Of a DNA stretch of 64,000 nt, positions 41,867-50,495 are shown piece by piece. Below the pieces are notes generated by a model. It saw only the letters and a list, made by a program, of their open reading frames with translations. It was not told the DNA's origin and searched no databases. The stretch is from Catenuloplanes atrovinosus (GTDB taxonomy: Bacteria > Actinomycetota > Actinomycetes > Mycobacteriales > Micromonosporaceae), in the NCBI RefSeq assembly GCF_031458235.1, contig NZ_JAVDYB010000001.1:3555001-3619000 (forward strand), given 5' to 3'. Position numbers and translations under genes: made by a program. Every line of letters starts with the position of its first letter. Position 1 is the first letter of the stretch.

Positions 41867-42429
41867 TCACACTGGTACGGGCGACCGAGCTGATCGGCCG
41901 TCCGGTGGTGACGCTGGCCGGTGACGACATCGCCCAGATCAAGGACGTCGTGTTCGCCGCCCCCGGCGGTCACCTGATCGGCTTCACGCTGGCCGGGCGC
42001 GGCCGGTTCGCCGGCCCGCTCGACCGCGCGCTGCCGTGGGACCGGGTGCACGGCGCCGGCCGCGACGCCATCATCGTCTCCGACGGCGAGCTGCCGACCC
42101 GGGACGAACTGGTCAGCCGCGCCGACCTGCGGAACCGCGACGTGCTGGGCGACGCGGTGCTCACCGACGCCGGGACCGCGCTCGGCACGGTCACCGACGT
42201 GGTCGTCGAGCTGGGCGTCGCGCCGCAGGTGGCCGGCTACCAGATCCGCACCGGCGAGGCGCTGCCGCCGGCCGGGCGTACCGTGCTGATCCCGCTGCCG
42301 GAGGCGATGTCCGTGTCCGGCGAGGCGGTCGTGGTGGCCGCCACCGTCGCCCAGCACGCGACCGAGGACCTCGCCGCGCTCGGCGCCACCATCTCGTCGT
42401 ACCGCGCCCGCACCGGGGAGAGCCGATGA
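41863..42429 (+). CDS. PRC-barrel domain protein
   Basis: A 188-residue protein with two PRC-barrel-like halves: RATELIGRPVVTLAGDDIAQ, then IKDVVFAAPGGHLIGFTLAG in the first, and LRNRDVLGDAVLTDAGTALG with TVTDVVVE in the second. PRC barrels bind RNA (RimM) or couple to photosystem proteins; actinobacterial stand-alone forms are uncharacterised. It overlaps the genes on both sides (ATGA at each end), forming a compact operon. Confidence 0.82.
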   Translation: MITLVRATELIGRPVVTLAGDDIAQIKDVVFAAPGGHLIGFTLAGRGRFAGPLDRALPWDRVHGAGRDAIIVSDGELPTRDELVSRADLRNRDVLGDAVLTDAGTALGTVTDVVVELGVAPQVAGYQIRTGEALPPAGRTVLIPLPEAMSVSGEAVVVAATVAQHATEDLAALGATISSYRARTGESR

Positions 42430-42848
42430 CCACCTGGTCCGAGATCAAACGCCACCGGGTCGTGGACACCGGCAGCGCCACCACGGTCGCGAAGGTCGAC
42501 GGCGTCGTCGTCGACCCGCGCGCCGGCACGGTCGTGGCGTTCACCGCGGGCAAGGGCCGGGTGGTGCACTGGCCGGACGTGGCCGGCATCGGGGACGCGA
42601 TCACGGTCGCGTCCGCGGACGCGGTCCGCCCGGCCGAGGGACGCGCCGCCGGGCTGCTCGGCGGCGACCACGAGTTGCTGAAGAAGCGCGTGCTCACGGA
42701 CGGCGGCGACGAGATCGGCCGGGTGAGCGACCTGGCGTTCGACGCGGCGACCGGGCGGGTCACGGAGCTGCGCACCAAGGACGCGACGATCGACGGCGGG
42801 CGGCTGATCGGCTGCGGCCCGTACGCGGTGATCGTCCGGACCGCGTGA
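42426..42848 (+). CDS. Second PRC-barrel domain protein
   Basis: A 140-residue protein. KRHRVVDTGSATTVAKVDGV and VVDPRAGTVVAFTAGKG form one PRC-like unit, and LKKRVLTDGGDEIGRVSDLA, FDAATGRVTELRTKD the second. It is homologous in layout to the preceding gene and translationally coupled to it (ATGA). Function unknown. Confidence 0.8.
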   Translation: MTTWSEIKRHRVVDTGSATTVAKVDGVVVDPRAGTVVAFTAGKGRVVHWPDVAGIGDAITVASADAVRPAEGRAAGLLGGDHELLKKRVLTDGGDEIGRVSDLAFDAATGRVTELRTKDATIDGGRLIGCGPYAVIVRTA

Positions 42849-42896
42849 TCCGGGCGACGAACGTTTCGTACGGTGCCGGGTTACGCCTTTCCGGGC

Positions 42897-43640
42897 ATGA
42901 CACCGATTCTGCTGCTGCACGGCCTCACGTTCGACCACCGCCAGTGGGACGCGGTACGGCGGGAACTGCCCGGCCACCCCGTGCTCGCGCTCGACCTGCC
43001 CGGCCACGGCGCCACTCCCCCGCTGGATGCGCACCGCACCGATGACGTCGCGGCCTGGGTGCACGAGCGGGTCGTCGCGGCCGGGCTGGACGCGCCGATC
43101 GTGGCCGGTCACTCGCTCGGCGGCGTGCTGGCCACGGTCTACGCGGCCCGGTATCCGGCGCGCGGCGTGATCGACGTCGACCAGCCGCTGCTGCTCGGCG
43201 GGTTCGGCGCGCTGGTCCGCCGGGCCGAGCCGGTGCTGCGCGGCCCGGACTGGCGCACGGTCTGGGACGGGCTGGTCGCGGGCATGCACGCGGAGCTGCT
43301 GCCGGCCGGGGTGCGCCCGCTGACCGTGGGCCGGCCGAGCGCGGCACTGCTGCTCGGCTACTGGGCCGAGATCCTGGAGCACGACGACGAGGAGATCGCC
43401 CGGCGGCGCGCGGCGGAGCTGTCGGCCATCGCCGCGCGCGGGCTGCCGTACACGCACGTGGCGTCGACCGAGCCACCGGCCGCGTACCGCCGCTGGCTGA
43501 CCTCACTGGTGCCGGACGCGTCCGTGGCCGTGATCCCGGGCGGCGGCCACTTCCCGCACCTGGCCGATCCGCGCGCGGTGGCGCGGCTGATCGCCGCTCA
43601 GTCCAGCCGCCAGCCCGCCGGCCCGCCCGCCGCGGGCTGA
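42897..43640 (+). CDS. Alpha/beta-fold hydrolase
   Basis: A 247-residue hydrolase: PILLLHGLTFDHRQWDAVR (oxyanion hole), LALDLPGHGATPP, nucleophile elbow VAGHSLGGVLATVY, and late His in GGGHFPHLADP. This is a complete catalytic triad frame of alpha/beta-hydrolase family 6. The ATG at 42897 gives the canonical N-terminus; a GTG at 42873 is possible. Its 3' end overlaps the convergent ATPase gene by 43 nt. Confidence 0.85.
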   Translation: MTPILLLHGLTFDHRQWDAVRRELPGHPVLALDLPGHGATPPLDAHRTDDVAAWVHERVVAAGLDAPIVAGHSLGGVLATVYAARYPARGVIDVDQPLLLGGFGALVRRAEPVLRGPDWRTVWDGLVAGMHAELLPAGVRPLTVGRPSAALLLGYWAEILEHDDEEIARRRAAELSAIAARGLPYTHVASTEPPAAYRRWLTSLVPDASVAVIPGGGHFPHLADPRAVARLIAAQSSRQPAGPPAAG

Positions 43641-45772
43641 TAGCGCAGCCGGTGGCCGGTCCGCACGGACGCCGCCAGGTGCGCCGCCGCGAGCGGTGCG
43701 GTCGCCGCGACCCGGTCGATCGCCGCGCGCACGGCCCGGGTCGCGTTGACCCGGGCCCGCTCGGCCTCGTCCCCGGCACGCCGCGGCCGCCCGCCCAGCC
43801 CGGTCGCCCGCCGCAGCTCGCCGATCAGCGCGGCCCGCTCGGCCTGGGCGCGCGCCGAGCCATCCACGTCACCGGCCCGATCGGCCGCCTCGACCTCCGC
43901 ATCAAGATCCACAAGCCGTCGCCGGTACGCCGTCCGCGCCGCCCCGTCCAGCACCGGCTCGGCGACCGGCACCACCAGCCCGGCCCCGCCCGCCACCAGA
44001 TCCAGCGCCGCTATCTCCCGCCCCGGCGCGGCGAGCAGCGCCCGCAGAAACCGCACCCCCCGCCCATCCCGCAGCCGCGCCGTCTCCCCGCCCGCGCCCA
44101 GCCACCACCCGTCCCCGTCCCGCAGAAGCCCCCAGACGTCGCCGTCGCGCGCGAGTGGCCGGCCGTCGCCGGGGTGTCCCGGCCGGGCGCCGCGGGGGCG
44201 GGGGTTGTCCGCCGGGGCGGGTAGGCCGAGGCGGGTCGCGAGCTGGGTGGCTTCGGCGAGGTCGGCGGAGGTGCCGCGGGCGCGGAGGGTGGAGACCAGC
44301 CAGGGCAGGGTGCCGAGGCGTCGCTCCAGGGTGATGGCGGCGTCGAGATGGTGGGCGTCGCCGGAGAGACGGCCGAGCAGGTCGTCGACCGGGCCGGTGA
44401 TCGTGTTGCCGCCGCCCCAGACGACCAGGCGGCCGGCGAACGGGAGCAGCACGGCGTAGAGCCTCTCCGCGGCCGCCCGGTCGCCGACCAGGTGCGCGAC
44501 CATGGCGAGGTCGGCGACCGCGCCCAGCCAGCGCGGGCCGGTGCCGGCCAGCACCGGGGGCAGCAGCCGGGCCAGGTCGAGCGCGGCCTCGTCCGTGCGG
44601 CCGGCGGCGGCGAGCGTGAGCGCGGCGGTGGCCTCGAAGAAGTGCCCGGGCAGGCGCCGGGCCAGGCGGTGCAGCCGCTCCGGGCCGTCGTGGCGGGTGC
44701 CGCGCAGCAGCGCCAGGTGCCCGGTCAGCGACGCGACCAGCCGGTCGGTGTCGGCCAGGCCCGCCCGCCGGCCCCGCTCGGCAATCTGCGCGGTCAGCGC
44801 CTCGGCCGTGCCGAACCGGCCGCGGATCGTGGCCAGCATCGCCTGCCGGGCCGTCACCACCACCGCGGCCTCCGCGTCGCCGGCCAACTCGCCGGCCCGC
44901 CGATACACGCCCAGCGTGACCTCGGCCCCGTCCAGATCGGCCAGTTCGGCCTGGGCGGTGAACCGCCAGAGCAGCCCGCGCAGCTCGGTCCGCGCGTCGC
45001 CGGCCCGCCGGGCCAGCTCGATGATCTCGGCGGAGACGGTCAGCCGTTCCACGGCGGCGGCCGGGTCCCAGCACGCGTGCAGGCCGTCGTCGAGCACCCG
45101 GGCCAGCGTGCCCGGGTCACCGGCGGCGCGGGCGGAGGCGACCGCGCGATCGACCAGCTCCCGGCGGCGGGCGCCCGCGGTCGGGTCGGCCAGCAGCTCG
45201 CGGGCCAGCCGGGAGAGCGCGGGCGGCCGGTCCCCCGCGTACGCCTCCAGCAGCCGGACCAGGCCGGTGTCCGGTTCCAGGAAGGCGGTGCGGGCCGGCA
45301 CGGCGAGCGCCCGCTCGACCACCTCGGCCGCGCCGGCGCCGGGCGGCAGTCCCTCGGCCAGCGCCAGCGCGGGACCGGGCAGGCCGCCGGAGGCGAGCCA
45401 GATCGCGTGTACGGCGTCCGGCGCGAGACCGAGCAGCGCGGCCAGCTCCGGTGCGGTGAGCCCGCCGAGCCGCAGCTCCGGGTCCAGGCCCAGCGGCTCG
45501 GCCGAGGTGACCAGCACGGCGTTGCCGGCGGCGGCGAGGCGCCGGACCTCGGCCGGATCCGGCGGTACGGGGTCGTCGATGACGATCAGCGCGGGACGGC
45601 CGGGCTCGGGCCGCACCGGAAGGCCGCGCGCGGTGGCCAGCGCGATCGCCGCCTCGGCGACCGTGGTCCGGCCGGAGCCGCGCGGGCCGACGACCGCGAG
45701 CACGCCGCCGCGGCCCGCGGCCAGCGCGCCGGCCAGCCGGGCGATCGCGTCCGCGTACCTCGGGTGTGTCAC
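43598..45772 (-). CDS. STAND/AAA-type ATPase regulator with helical repeats and unusual Walker A
   Basis: A 724-residue protein. The N-terminal P-loop region reads VVGPRGSGRTTVAEAA: the Walker A lysine is replaced by Arg (R35). A Walker B-like ALIVIDDP follows at about 60-67. Residues about 200-500 form TPR-like helical repeats, as in MalT/LuxR-type STAND proteins, but there is no C-terminal LuxR helix-turn-helix. Instead a domain with LRDGRGVRFLRALLAAPGRE and TRAVRAAIDRVAATAPLAAA, resembling a winged helix seen at the end of other actinobacterial ATPases, closes the chain. Probably a transcriptional regulator; whether it binds ATP is open. Confidence 0.72.
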   Translation of the reverse strand: MTHPRYADAIARLAGALAAGRGGVLAVVGPRGSGRTTVAEAAIALATARGLPVRPEPGRPALIVIDDPVPPDPAEVRRLAAAGNAVLVTSAEPLGLDPELRLGGLTAPELAALLGLAPDAVHAIWLASGGLPGPALALAEGLPPGAGAAEVVERALAVPARTAFLEPDTGLVRLLEAYAGDRPPALSRLARELLADPTAGARRRELVDRAVASARAAGDPGTLARVLDDGLHACWDPAAAVERLTVSAEIIELARRAGDARTELRGLLWRFTAQAELADLDGAEVTLGVYRRAGELAGDAEAAVVVTARQAMLATIRGRFGTAEALTAQIAERGRRAGLADTDRLVASLTGHLALLRGTRHDGPERLHRLARRLPGHFFEATAALTLAAAGRTDEAALDLARLLPPVLAGTGPRWLGAVADLAMVAHLVGDRAAAERLYAVLLPFAGRLVVWGGGNTITGPVDDLLGRLSGDAHHLDAAITLERRLGTLPWLVSTLRARGTSADLAEATQLATRLGLPAPADNPRPRGARPGHPGDGRPLARDGDVWGLLRDGDGWWLGAGGETARLRDGRGVRFLRALLAAPGREIAALDLVAGGAGLVVPVAEPVLDGAARTAYRRRLVDLDAEVEAADRAGDVDGSARAQAERAALIGELRRATGLGGRPRRAGDEAERARVNATRAVRAAIDRVAATAPLAAAHLAASVRTGHRLRYQPAAGGPAGWRLD

Positions 45773-45927
45773 GTCGCCGGGAGTCTACGTGTTCGGGACC
45801 CGCGTCGATGCGCGCGCCGGGCGGGCCGTGACCACCCCGTGCGGCGCCATGCCGTGGTGACCGGCGTCGCCGAGCGGGCCCGGGCCGGTCGGTTCCCGGC
45901 GGACCGCCCGCCCGGCGCGGGCCGCGG

Positions 45928-46440
45928 TCAGTCCTTCAACGCGGCGAGGACCAGGTCGAGGTGGTGGGTGACCGGGACGGAGGCGGCCATCGCGGTCGCG
46001 CGGACGGCCGGGGCGCAGCCACCGGCCAGCTCACGCGCGATGTAGTCGAGCGTGTGGACGTGCGCCTTCTGCTGCATGGCCAGCCAGGCCGCGTCGAACT
46101 CGGCGCCGTCCTTCGCCACCACGGCGGCCAGGTCGTCGCGCTGCTGCTGGTTCGGCTTCCGCGGCAGCGTGACCCGGTGACGCTCGGCCAGCCGGTCGAT
46201 CTTCGCGTCCAGCCGGCCGTGGTCCGCGACCAGCGTGGTCGCGATCTGGCGAACCGTCTCGTTCGCGGACTCGGCGAGCGCGGCCCGGCCGGCCGCCTGC
46301 TCGGCCAGGTTGCCGCGGTGCGCGCGGACCAGGTACTTCACGTCCTCGGCGCAGATCGGCGCGGACGCGGCGGCGGGCGCGCCGACGGTCAGCATCGCGC
46401 CGGCCAGCAGCGCCGCGGACAGCGTGGAAAGGATGCGCAT
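45928..46440 (-). CDS. Secreted DUF4142 (ferritin-like) protein
   Basis: A 170-residue exported protein. The signal peptide is MRILSTLSAALLAGAMLTVG plus APAAASA. The mature part is an all-helical DUF4142 bundle: DVKYLVRAHRGNLAEQAAGR, ANETVRQIATTLVADHGRLD, and AWLAMQQKAHVHTLDYIARE. The His and Glu residues of ferritin-like DUF4142 helices are present, but metal binding is not established. A G-rich ribosome-binding site precedes the ATG. Only one pair of Cys remains in the mature chain. Confidence 0.82.
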   Translation of the reverse strand: MRILSTLSAALLAGAMLTVGAPAAASAPICAEDVKYLVRAHRGNLAEQAAGRAALAESANETVRQIATTLVADHGRLDAKIDRLAERHRVTLPRKPNQQQRDDLAAVVAKDGAEFDAAWLAMQQKAHVHTLDYIARELAGGCAPAVRATAMAASVPVTHHLDLVLAALKD

Positions 46441-46657
46441 GGTGATGTCCCCCGGTAGGTGCGGCGTGCGGAACCACGCCGCTGCGACGACGCGAGTACC
46501 CGCCATCCGAGCAGCTCAACCACCCTTTATCACCCTTGGTAGTGACGTAATCGCGCTACGCGACCAGCGCCGCGCGAAACTCGCGGCCCTTCGGTGACCA
46601 GCGGCGAAACCGGCTCCGATGCGGCGTCGGAGCGGCGGCGGAGCCGCCGCGAGGTTG

Positions 46658-46975
46658 GCCCGCGGGAGCATGCGGGCCGCACCACGCCGGGAGCGGGCAG
46701 ATCGATCGTGGGGTCCGGGGCTCGGTCCCGGGGAAACACAGCGCCCGCGGGAGCATGCGGGCCCGCGACCACACCGGAGAGCGGGCACATCGATCGCGGG
46801 GTCCGGGGCTCGGTCCCGGGGAAACACAGCGCCCGCGGGAGCATGCGGGCCCGCGACCACACCGGAGAGCGGGCACATCGATCGCGGGGTCCGGGGCTCG
46901 GCCCCGGGAAAACACAGCGCCCGCGGGAGCACGCGGGCCGCACCACGCCGGAAGCGGCAGAAGTCGATCTTCAAG
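46658..46975. repeat. 88-bp tandem repeat array (about 3.6 units)
   Basis: Units start at 46658 (85 bp, diverged), 46743 (88 bp), 46831 (88 bp) and 46919 (partial, diverged). Each begins GCCCGCGGGAGCATGCGGG, has a palindromic core (CGCGGG and CCCGCG), then CACACCGGAGAGCGGGCAC, ATCGATCGCGGGGTCCGGGG and a CCGGG/CCCGG hairpin ending in AAACACAGC. The period is not a multiple of 3, so frames through it are not genes. The array ends 50 nt before the ECF sigma gene; the DNA at 46441-46657 holds no gene I can support. Confidence 0.85.
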
Positions 46976-47027
46976 AGTTCGTCATGGGGCGCTTCCTAGG
47001 CTGCCTCCGACCTTGGGGAGGGGCGCG

Positions 47028-47537
47028 ATGGCGGAGGACGACGGCAAGCGGGCGCTGGTGGCGGGGCTGTACGCGGAGCACGCGGAGGCGCTGCTGCGGT
47101 TCCTGCTGCGGCTGACGCACGGTGACCGGCAGCTGGCCGAGGACCTCGTGCAGGAGACGATGCTGCGCGCGTGGCGGCACGTGGACAACCTGCCCGGCGA
47201 GTGGGAGCCGCGGCGGCGCTGGCTGTTCATCGTGGCGCGGCGGCTGACCATCGACGTGGTGCGGGTGCGGCGGAACCGGCCGGTGGAGTCGGGGGCGATG
47301 GACCTGGCGCGCATCCCGTCCGAGCGCGACGCCGCGGAGGCGGTGGTGGCGGCGCAGACCGTGCGGCGGGCGCTGCCGAAGCTGAGCCGCATGCACCGGA
47401 CCGTGCTGGTCGCGCTCTACCACGAGGGGCTGACCGGGCCGGAGCTGGCCGAGGCGCTGGACGTGCCGGTCGGGACCGTCAAGTCCCGCACCCACTACGC
47501 GCTGCGGGCGCTGCGGCGGATCGTCGAGACCGGCTGA
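47028..47537 (+). CDS. ECF-type RNA polymerase sigma factor
   Basis: A 169-residue sigma-70-family protein. Region 2: [40 protein letters not shown], with [18 protein letters not shown]. Region 4: [20 protein letters not shown] and [20 protein letters not shown] as the -35 recognition helix. ATG behind GGGGAGGGG. No zinc-finger anti-sigma gene follows; the next gene is a chemotaxis receptor 109 nt away. The regulator and target promoters are unknown. Confidence 0.9.
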   Translation: MAEDDGKRALVAGLYAEHAEALLRFLLRLTHGDRQLAEDLVQETMLRAWRHVDNLPGEWEPRRRWLFIVARRLTIDVVRVRRNRPVESGAMDLARIPSERDAAEAVVAAQTVRRALPKLSRMHRTVLVALYHEGLTGPELAEALDVPVGTVKSRTHYALRALRRIVETG

Positions 47538-47646
47538 GCGGGTGTGTGCGGGCTCTCGCCCGGTTCGGCTTGAATCCGGCCGATGCGCGGCGATGGTGCC
47601 TTTCGGCATCCCCCCGCACTCTCTCGCATGCCTGGAGGCATCGACA

Positions 47647-49248
47647 ATGGATTCGCCCCGGCGCAACCGCTTCGACGATCTGAGCCTGAACACCAAGATC
47701 CTCACCGCCGTCTGTACGGCCGTGGTGGTGGCCGTCGTGGTCGGCGCCGTCGGGCTGCTCAAGCTGCACCAGGCCGCCGAGTCCGCGAACCTGCTCTACC
47801 GCGGCAGCGTGGCCAACATCAAGGCGGTCGGCGAGATCAAGACCGAGATCTACAAGGCCCGGCTCGCCGCCGCCAACGAGGCGATCTCGCGGACCGACGC
47901 CGACCGGGAGCGGTACGCGACGGAGTTCACCGCGCACGCCGAGGCGTACGCCGACGCGATGGCCGCCTACCGGGCCGGCCACCCGGCCGGCGACCCGGCC
48001 ACGATCGACGACCTGGACGCGGCCTGGCAGCGGTACCTGGCCGTCGCGTCGAACCAGCTGATGCCCGCCGCCGTCGCCGGCGACGTGGCCACCTGGGCCG
48101 CCGTGCGCGACTCGAACGTCGGCCCGCTGATGAAGGAGGTCGACGCGAACCTCGCCGAGCTGGACGCCGCCGAGACCGCGGACGCGCGCGCGAAGGCCGA
48201 GATCGCCGCCGCCGACTACGAGACCGGCCGCCGCACCTCGATCATCGTCATTGTCGTCGGTGCCGGGCTCGCGCTCCTCCTCGGCCTGCTCGTCTCCCGC
48301 CGGATCGTGCGCGCGCTCAACGGCGTGCGCGCCGTCGCCGAGGCCATGGCCGCCGGCGACCTCACCCACACCACCGGCGTCACCTCCCGCGACGAGACCG
48401 GCCGGATGGCCGCCGCGATCGACACCGCCGTGGAGAATCTGCGGCGTACGGTCCGCACCATCGACGGCTCCGCCACCTCCCTGTCCGGCGCCGCCGACCA
48501 GATGACCAGCACCGCCTCGCACATCGCCGACTCCGCAGCCGAGACGTCCGCGCAGGCCCGCGCGGTGTCCGCCGCCGCCGACGAGGTCTCCCGCAGCGTC
48601 GAGACGGTCTCCGCCGGCGGCGAGGAGATGGGCGCCTCCATCCGCGAGATCTCGCAGAACGCGGCCGAGGCCGCCCGGGTCGCCGCGGAGGCGGTCAGCA
48701 TCACCGCGCTCACCTCCGAGACCATGAGCAAGCTCGGCGAGTCCTCCGCGGAGATCGGGAGCGTGATCAAGGTGATCACCGCGATCGCCGCGCAGACGAA
48801 CCTGCTGGCACTGAACGCGACCATCGAGGCGGCGCGGGCCGGCGACGCGGGCAAGGGTTTCGCGGTGGTGGCGTCGGAGGTCAAGGACTTGGCGCAGGAG
48901 ACCGCGCGGGCCACGGAGGACATCGGGCGGCGGGTGGAGGCCATCCAGGCCGACACCGCCGGCGCGGTGGCCGCGATCGAGGAGATCTCCGCCGTGATCG
49001 CCCGGATCAGCGACTTCCAGACGACGATCGCGTCCGCCGTGGAGGAGCAGACCGCGACGACGGCCGAGATGAACCGCAGCGTGAGCGAGGCCTCCAGCGG
49101 GACGAACGAGATCGCGCAGAACATCACGCTGGTCGCCCAGGCCGCGGAGACGACGAGTCTCGGCGTCGACGAGACCCGGGTGGCGACCGGCGAACTGGCA
49201 CGGATGTCGAGCGAGCTGAACGCGCTGGTGGCGGGGTTCCGGTACTGA
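47647..49248 (+). CDS. Methyl-accepting chemotaxis protein
   Basis: A 533-residue membrane receptor. TM1 at about 19-41; a four-helix-bundle extracytoplasmic sensor (MCP N-terminal type, [14 protein letters not shown]-like segments with [12 protein letters not shown]) to about 195; TM2 at about 198-217; a HAMP domain ([20 protein letters not shown]); then the coiled-coil signalling domain with the conserved hairpin tip [20 protein letters not shown] and [18 protein letters not shown] with GGAGG upstream. It signals to CheA/CheW, which are not encoded here. Motility genes are expected elsewhere in the genome. Confidence 0.92.
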   Translation: MDSPRRNRFDDLSLNTKILTAVCTAVVVAVVVGAVGLLKLHQAAESANLLYRGSVANIKAVGEIKTEIYKARLAAANEAISRTDADRERYATEFTAHAEAYADAMAAYRAGHPAGDPATIDDLDAAWQRYLAVASNQLMPAAVAGDVATWAAVRDSNVGPLMKEVDANLAELDAAETADARAKAEIAAADYETGRRTSIIVIVVGAGLALLLGLLVSRRIVRALNGVRAVAEAMAAGDLTHTTGVTSRDETGRMAAAIDTAVENLRRTVRTIDGSATSLSGAADQMTSTASHIADSAAETSAQARAVSAAADEVSRSVETVSAGGEEMGASIREISQNAAEAARVAAEAVSITALTSETMSKLGESSAEIGSVIKVITAIAAQTNLLALNATIEAARAGDAGKGFAVVASEVKDLAQETARATEDIGRRVEAIQADTAGAVAAIEEISAVIARISDFQTTIASAVEEQTATTAEMNRSVSEASSGTNEIAQNITLVAQAAETTSLGVDETRVATGELARMSSELNALVAGFRY

Positions 49249-49267
49249 TGCCGGAGGGCGTAACGGA

Positions 49268-49295
49268 GTGCGGCCCGGCCGAAGCCGGGCCGCAC
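49268..49295. terminator. Hairpin terminator with CGAA tetraloop
   Basis: GTGCGGCCCGGC and GCCGGGCCGCAC make a perfect 12-bp stem around CGAA. It lies 20 nt after the chemotaxis receptor and before the stop of the convergent hydrolase. Confidence 0.85.
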
Positions 49296-49348
49296 GCGCT
49301 GCCTGCCCGCGACGTTTCAAGGCGTGACCCTTGGCGACAGTGCCCGGC

Positions 49349-50461
49349 TCACGAGGCACCCGTGACGAAGTCGACCTCCGGGTGGCGGGGCGATGGGCCG
49401 TCGAACAAGGACTGCGGTCTCCCCCGCAGGTGCAGGTCGAAGAACGCGCGGTCGTACCGCCGGATGAGGTCGATGACGCGGGTGCCGTCCAACGGCTGCA
49501 CCTCCTCCCCGATCAGCGGGCCGAACGTCGCGGCGTCGCTGAAGGAGAAGTGCTCCATCAGCGGTACGTTGAGCCAGCGCCGCCATCCGCCCAGTTGCGT
49601 CCAGGTCAGCGGCCACGACGGATCGGCGGCGGGATCGCCGTGCGCGGCGGCCCCGAACAGCAGGAACGGCCGGTCCATGGTGCGGGTGACGTCGTGGTGG
49701 AACGTGCCGTCCATGTTGATCCCGGCGTCCACCCGCGGGTCGTCGAGCATGACGGCCGCGGCGGCGGCGCCGCCGAGTGAGTGGCCGGCCGCGGCTACGC
49801 GGCGGGCGTCGATCGGCCACCGGGCCGGCGAGGCCAGCAGCCGGTCCAGCACGAACGACAGGTCGCCGGCCCGGCTCGCCACGATCGTGGCCCAGTTCTT
49901 GTCGTCCCGGGCGCAGAGCACGCACTCCGTGACCCGCCCGTCGGGGAACGTGATGGCCGCGGCCTCGTAGGTGTGGTCGACGCCGGCCACCACGTACCCT
50001 CGGCTGGCCAGGTCTTCGGCGAGCGCGGTCTGCAGCCAGCGCGGCGTGCCGAAGCCGGGCGACAGCAGGACGAGCGGCAGCGGCCCGGCGGCGCGCAGCG
50101 GCGGTGCACCGGTGCGCGCGTGCGCGCGGACGCGGGTGAGCGCGTCCGGCGCCGCGCCCTCCACCTCGAACAGGTCGACGAACAGCGACGACTCGGCCGG
50201 GGACGCGTACGTGACCCGGGGGCCCCGGGCGGCGGCGGCCGGGTACCAGACCGAGACCATCAGTTCCCGGGGCCCGTCCGGCACCCACGGATCGACGCGG
50301 TCGCGGTCGACCAGATGAAGATCCTCACGGCCCACCGGGTGCGGACCGGTGGGCGCTGGCAGCGTGACCGTGACCGGGCCGGCGGTGGCCGGCACCGGCA
50401 CGGCCACCACGCTGAGCGCGACCAGCAGGGCGATCATCGATGCGTTCATGCCCGGCATCAT
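49349..50461 (-). CDS. Secreted alpha/beta hydrolase of the PAF-acetylhydrolase/lipase type
   Basis: A 370-residue exported hydrolase. A hydrophobic signal sequence (SMIALLVALSVVAVPVPATA) leads to a domain with LPLVLLSPGFGTPRWLQTAL (oxyanion hole), RGYVVAGVDHTYEA, nucleophile elbow AAGHSLGGAAAAA and NMDGTFHHDVTR, typical of the platelet-activating-factor acetylhydrolase-like isoform II family. Several clustered ATGs make the start uncertain (50461, 50458, 50449), and none has a good ribosome-binding site. The gene follows a lipoprotein esterase gene by 34 nt and is probably co-transcribed. Confidence 0.83.
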   Translation of the reverse strand: MMPGMNASMIALLVALSVVAVPVPATAGPVTVTLPAPTGPHPVGREDLHLVDRDRVDPWVPDGPRELMVSVWYPAAAARGPRVTYASPAESSLFVDLFEVEGAAPDALTRVRAHARTGAPPLRAAGPLPLVLLSPGFGTPRWLQTALAEDLASRGYVVAGVDHTYEAAAITFPDGRVTECVLCARDDKNWATIVASRAGDLSFVLDRLLASPARWPIDARRVAAAGHSLGGAAAAAVMLDDPRVDAGINMDGTFHHDVTRTMDRPFLLFGAAAHGDPAADPSWPLTWTQLGGWRRWLNVPLMEHFSFSDAATFGPLIGEEVQPLDGTRVIDLIRRYDRAFFDLHLRGRPQSLFDGPSPRHPEVDFVTGAS

Positions 50462-50495
50462 GCGGCCGGGTAGCTGAACGGCCGCTGAGACGCGG

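Noticed and set aside
46619-46999. Arg/Pro/Gly-rich reading frames across the 88-bp array
   Set aside because: The period is not a multiple of three, frames exist on both strands, and no start with a ribosome-binding site is present.
47538-47646. c-di-GMP riboswitch or FliA-type promoter before the chemotaxis receptor gene
   Set aside because: A GGCCGATG string recalls the flagellar sigma box, but no TAAA-type -35 at the right distance and no riboswitch core could be seen.
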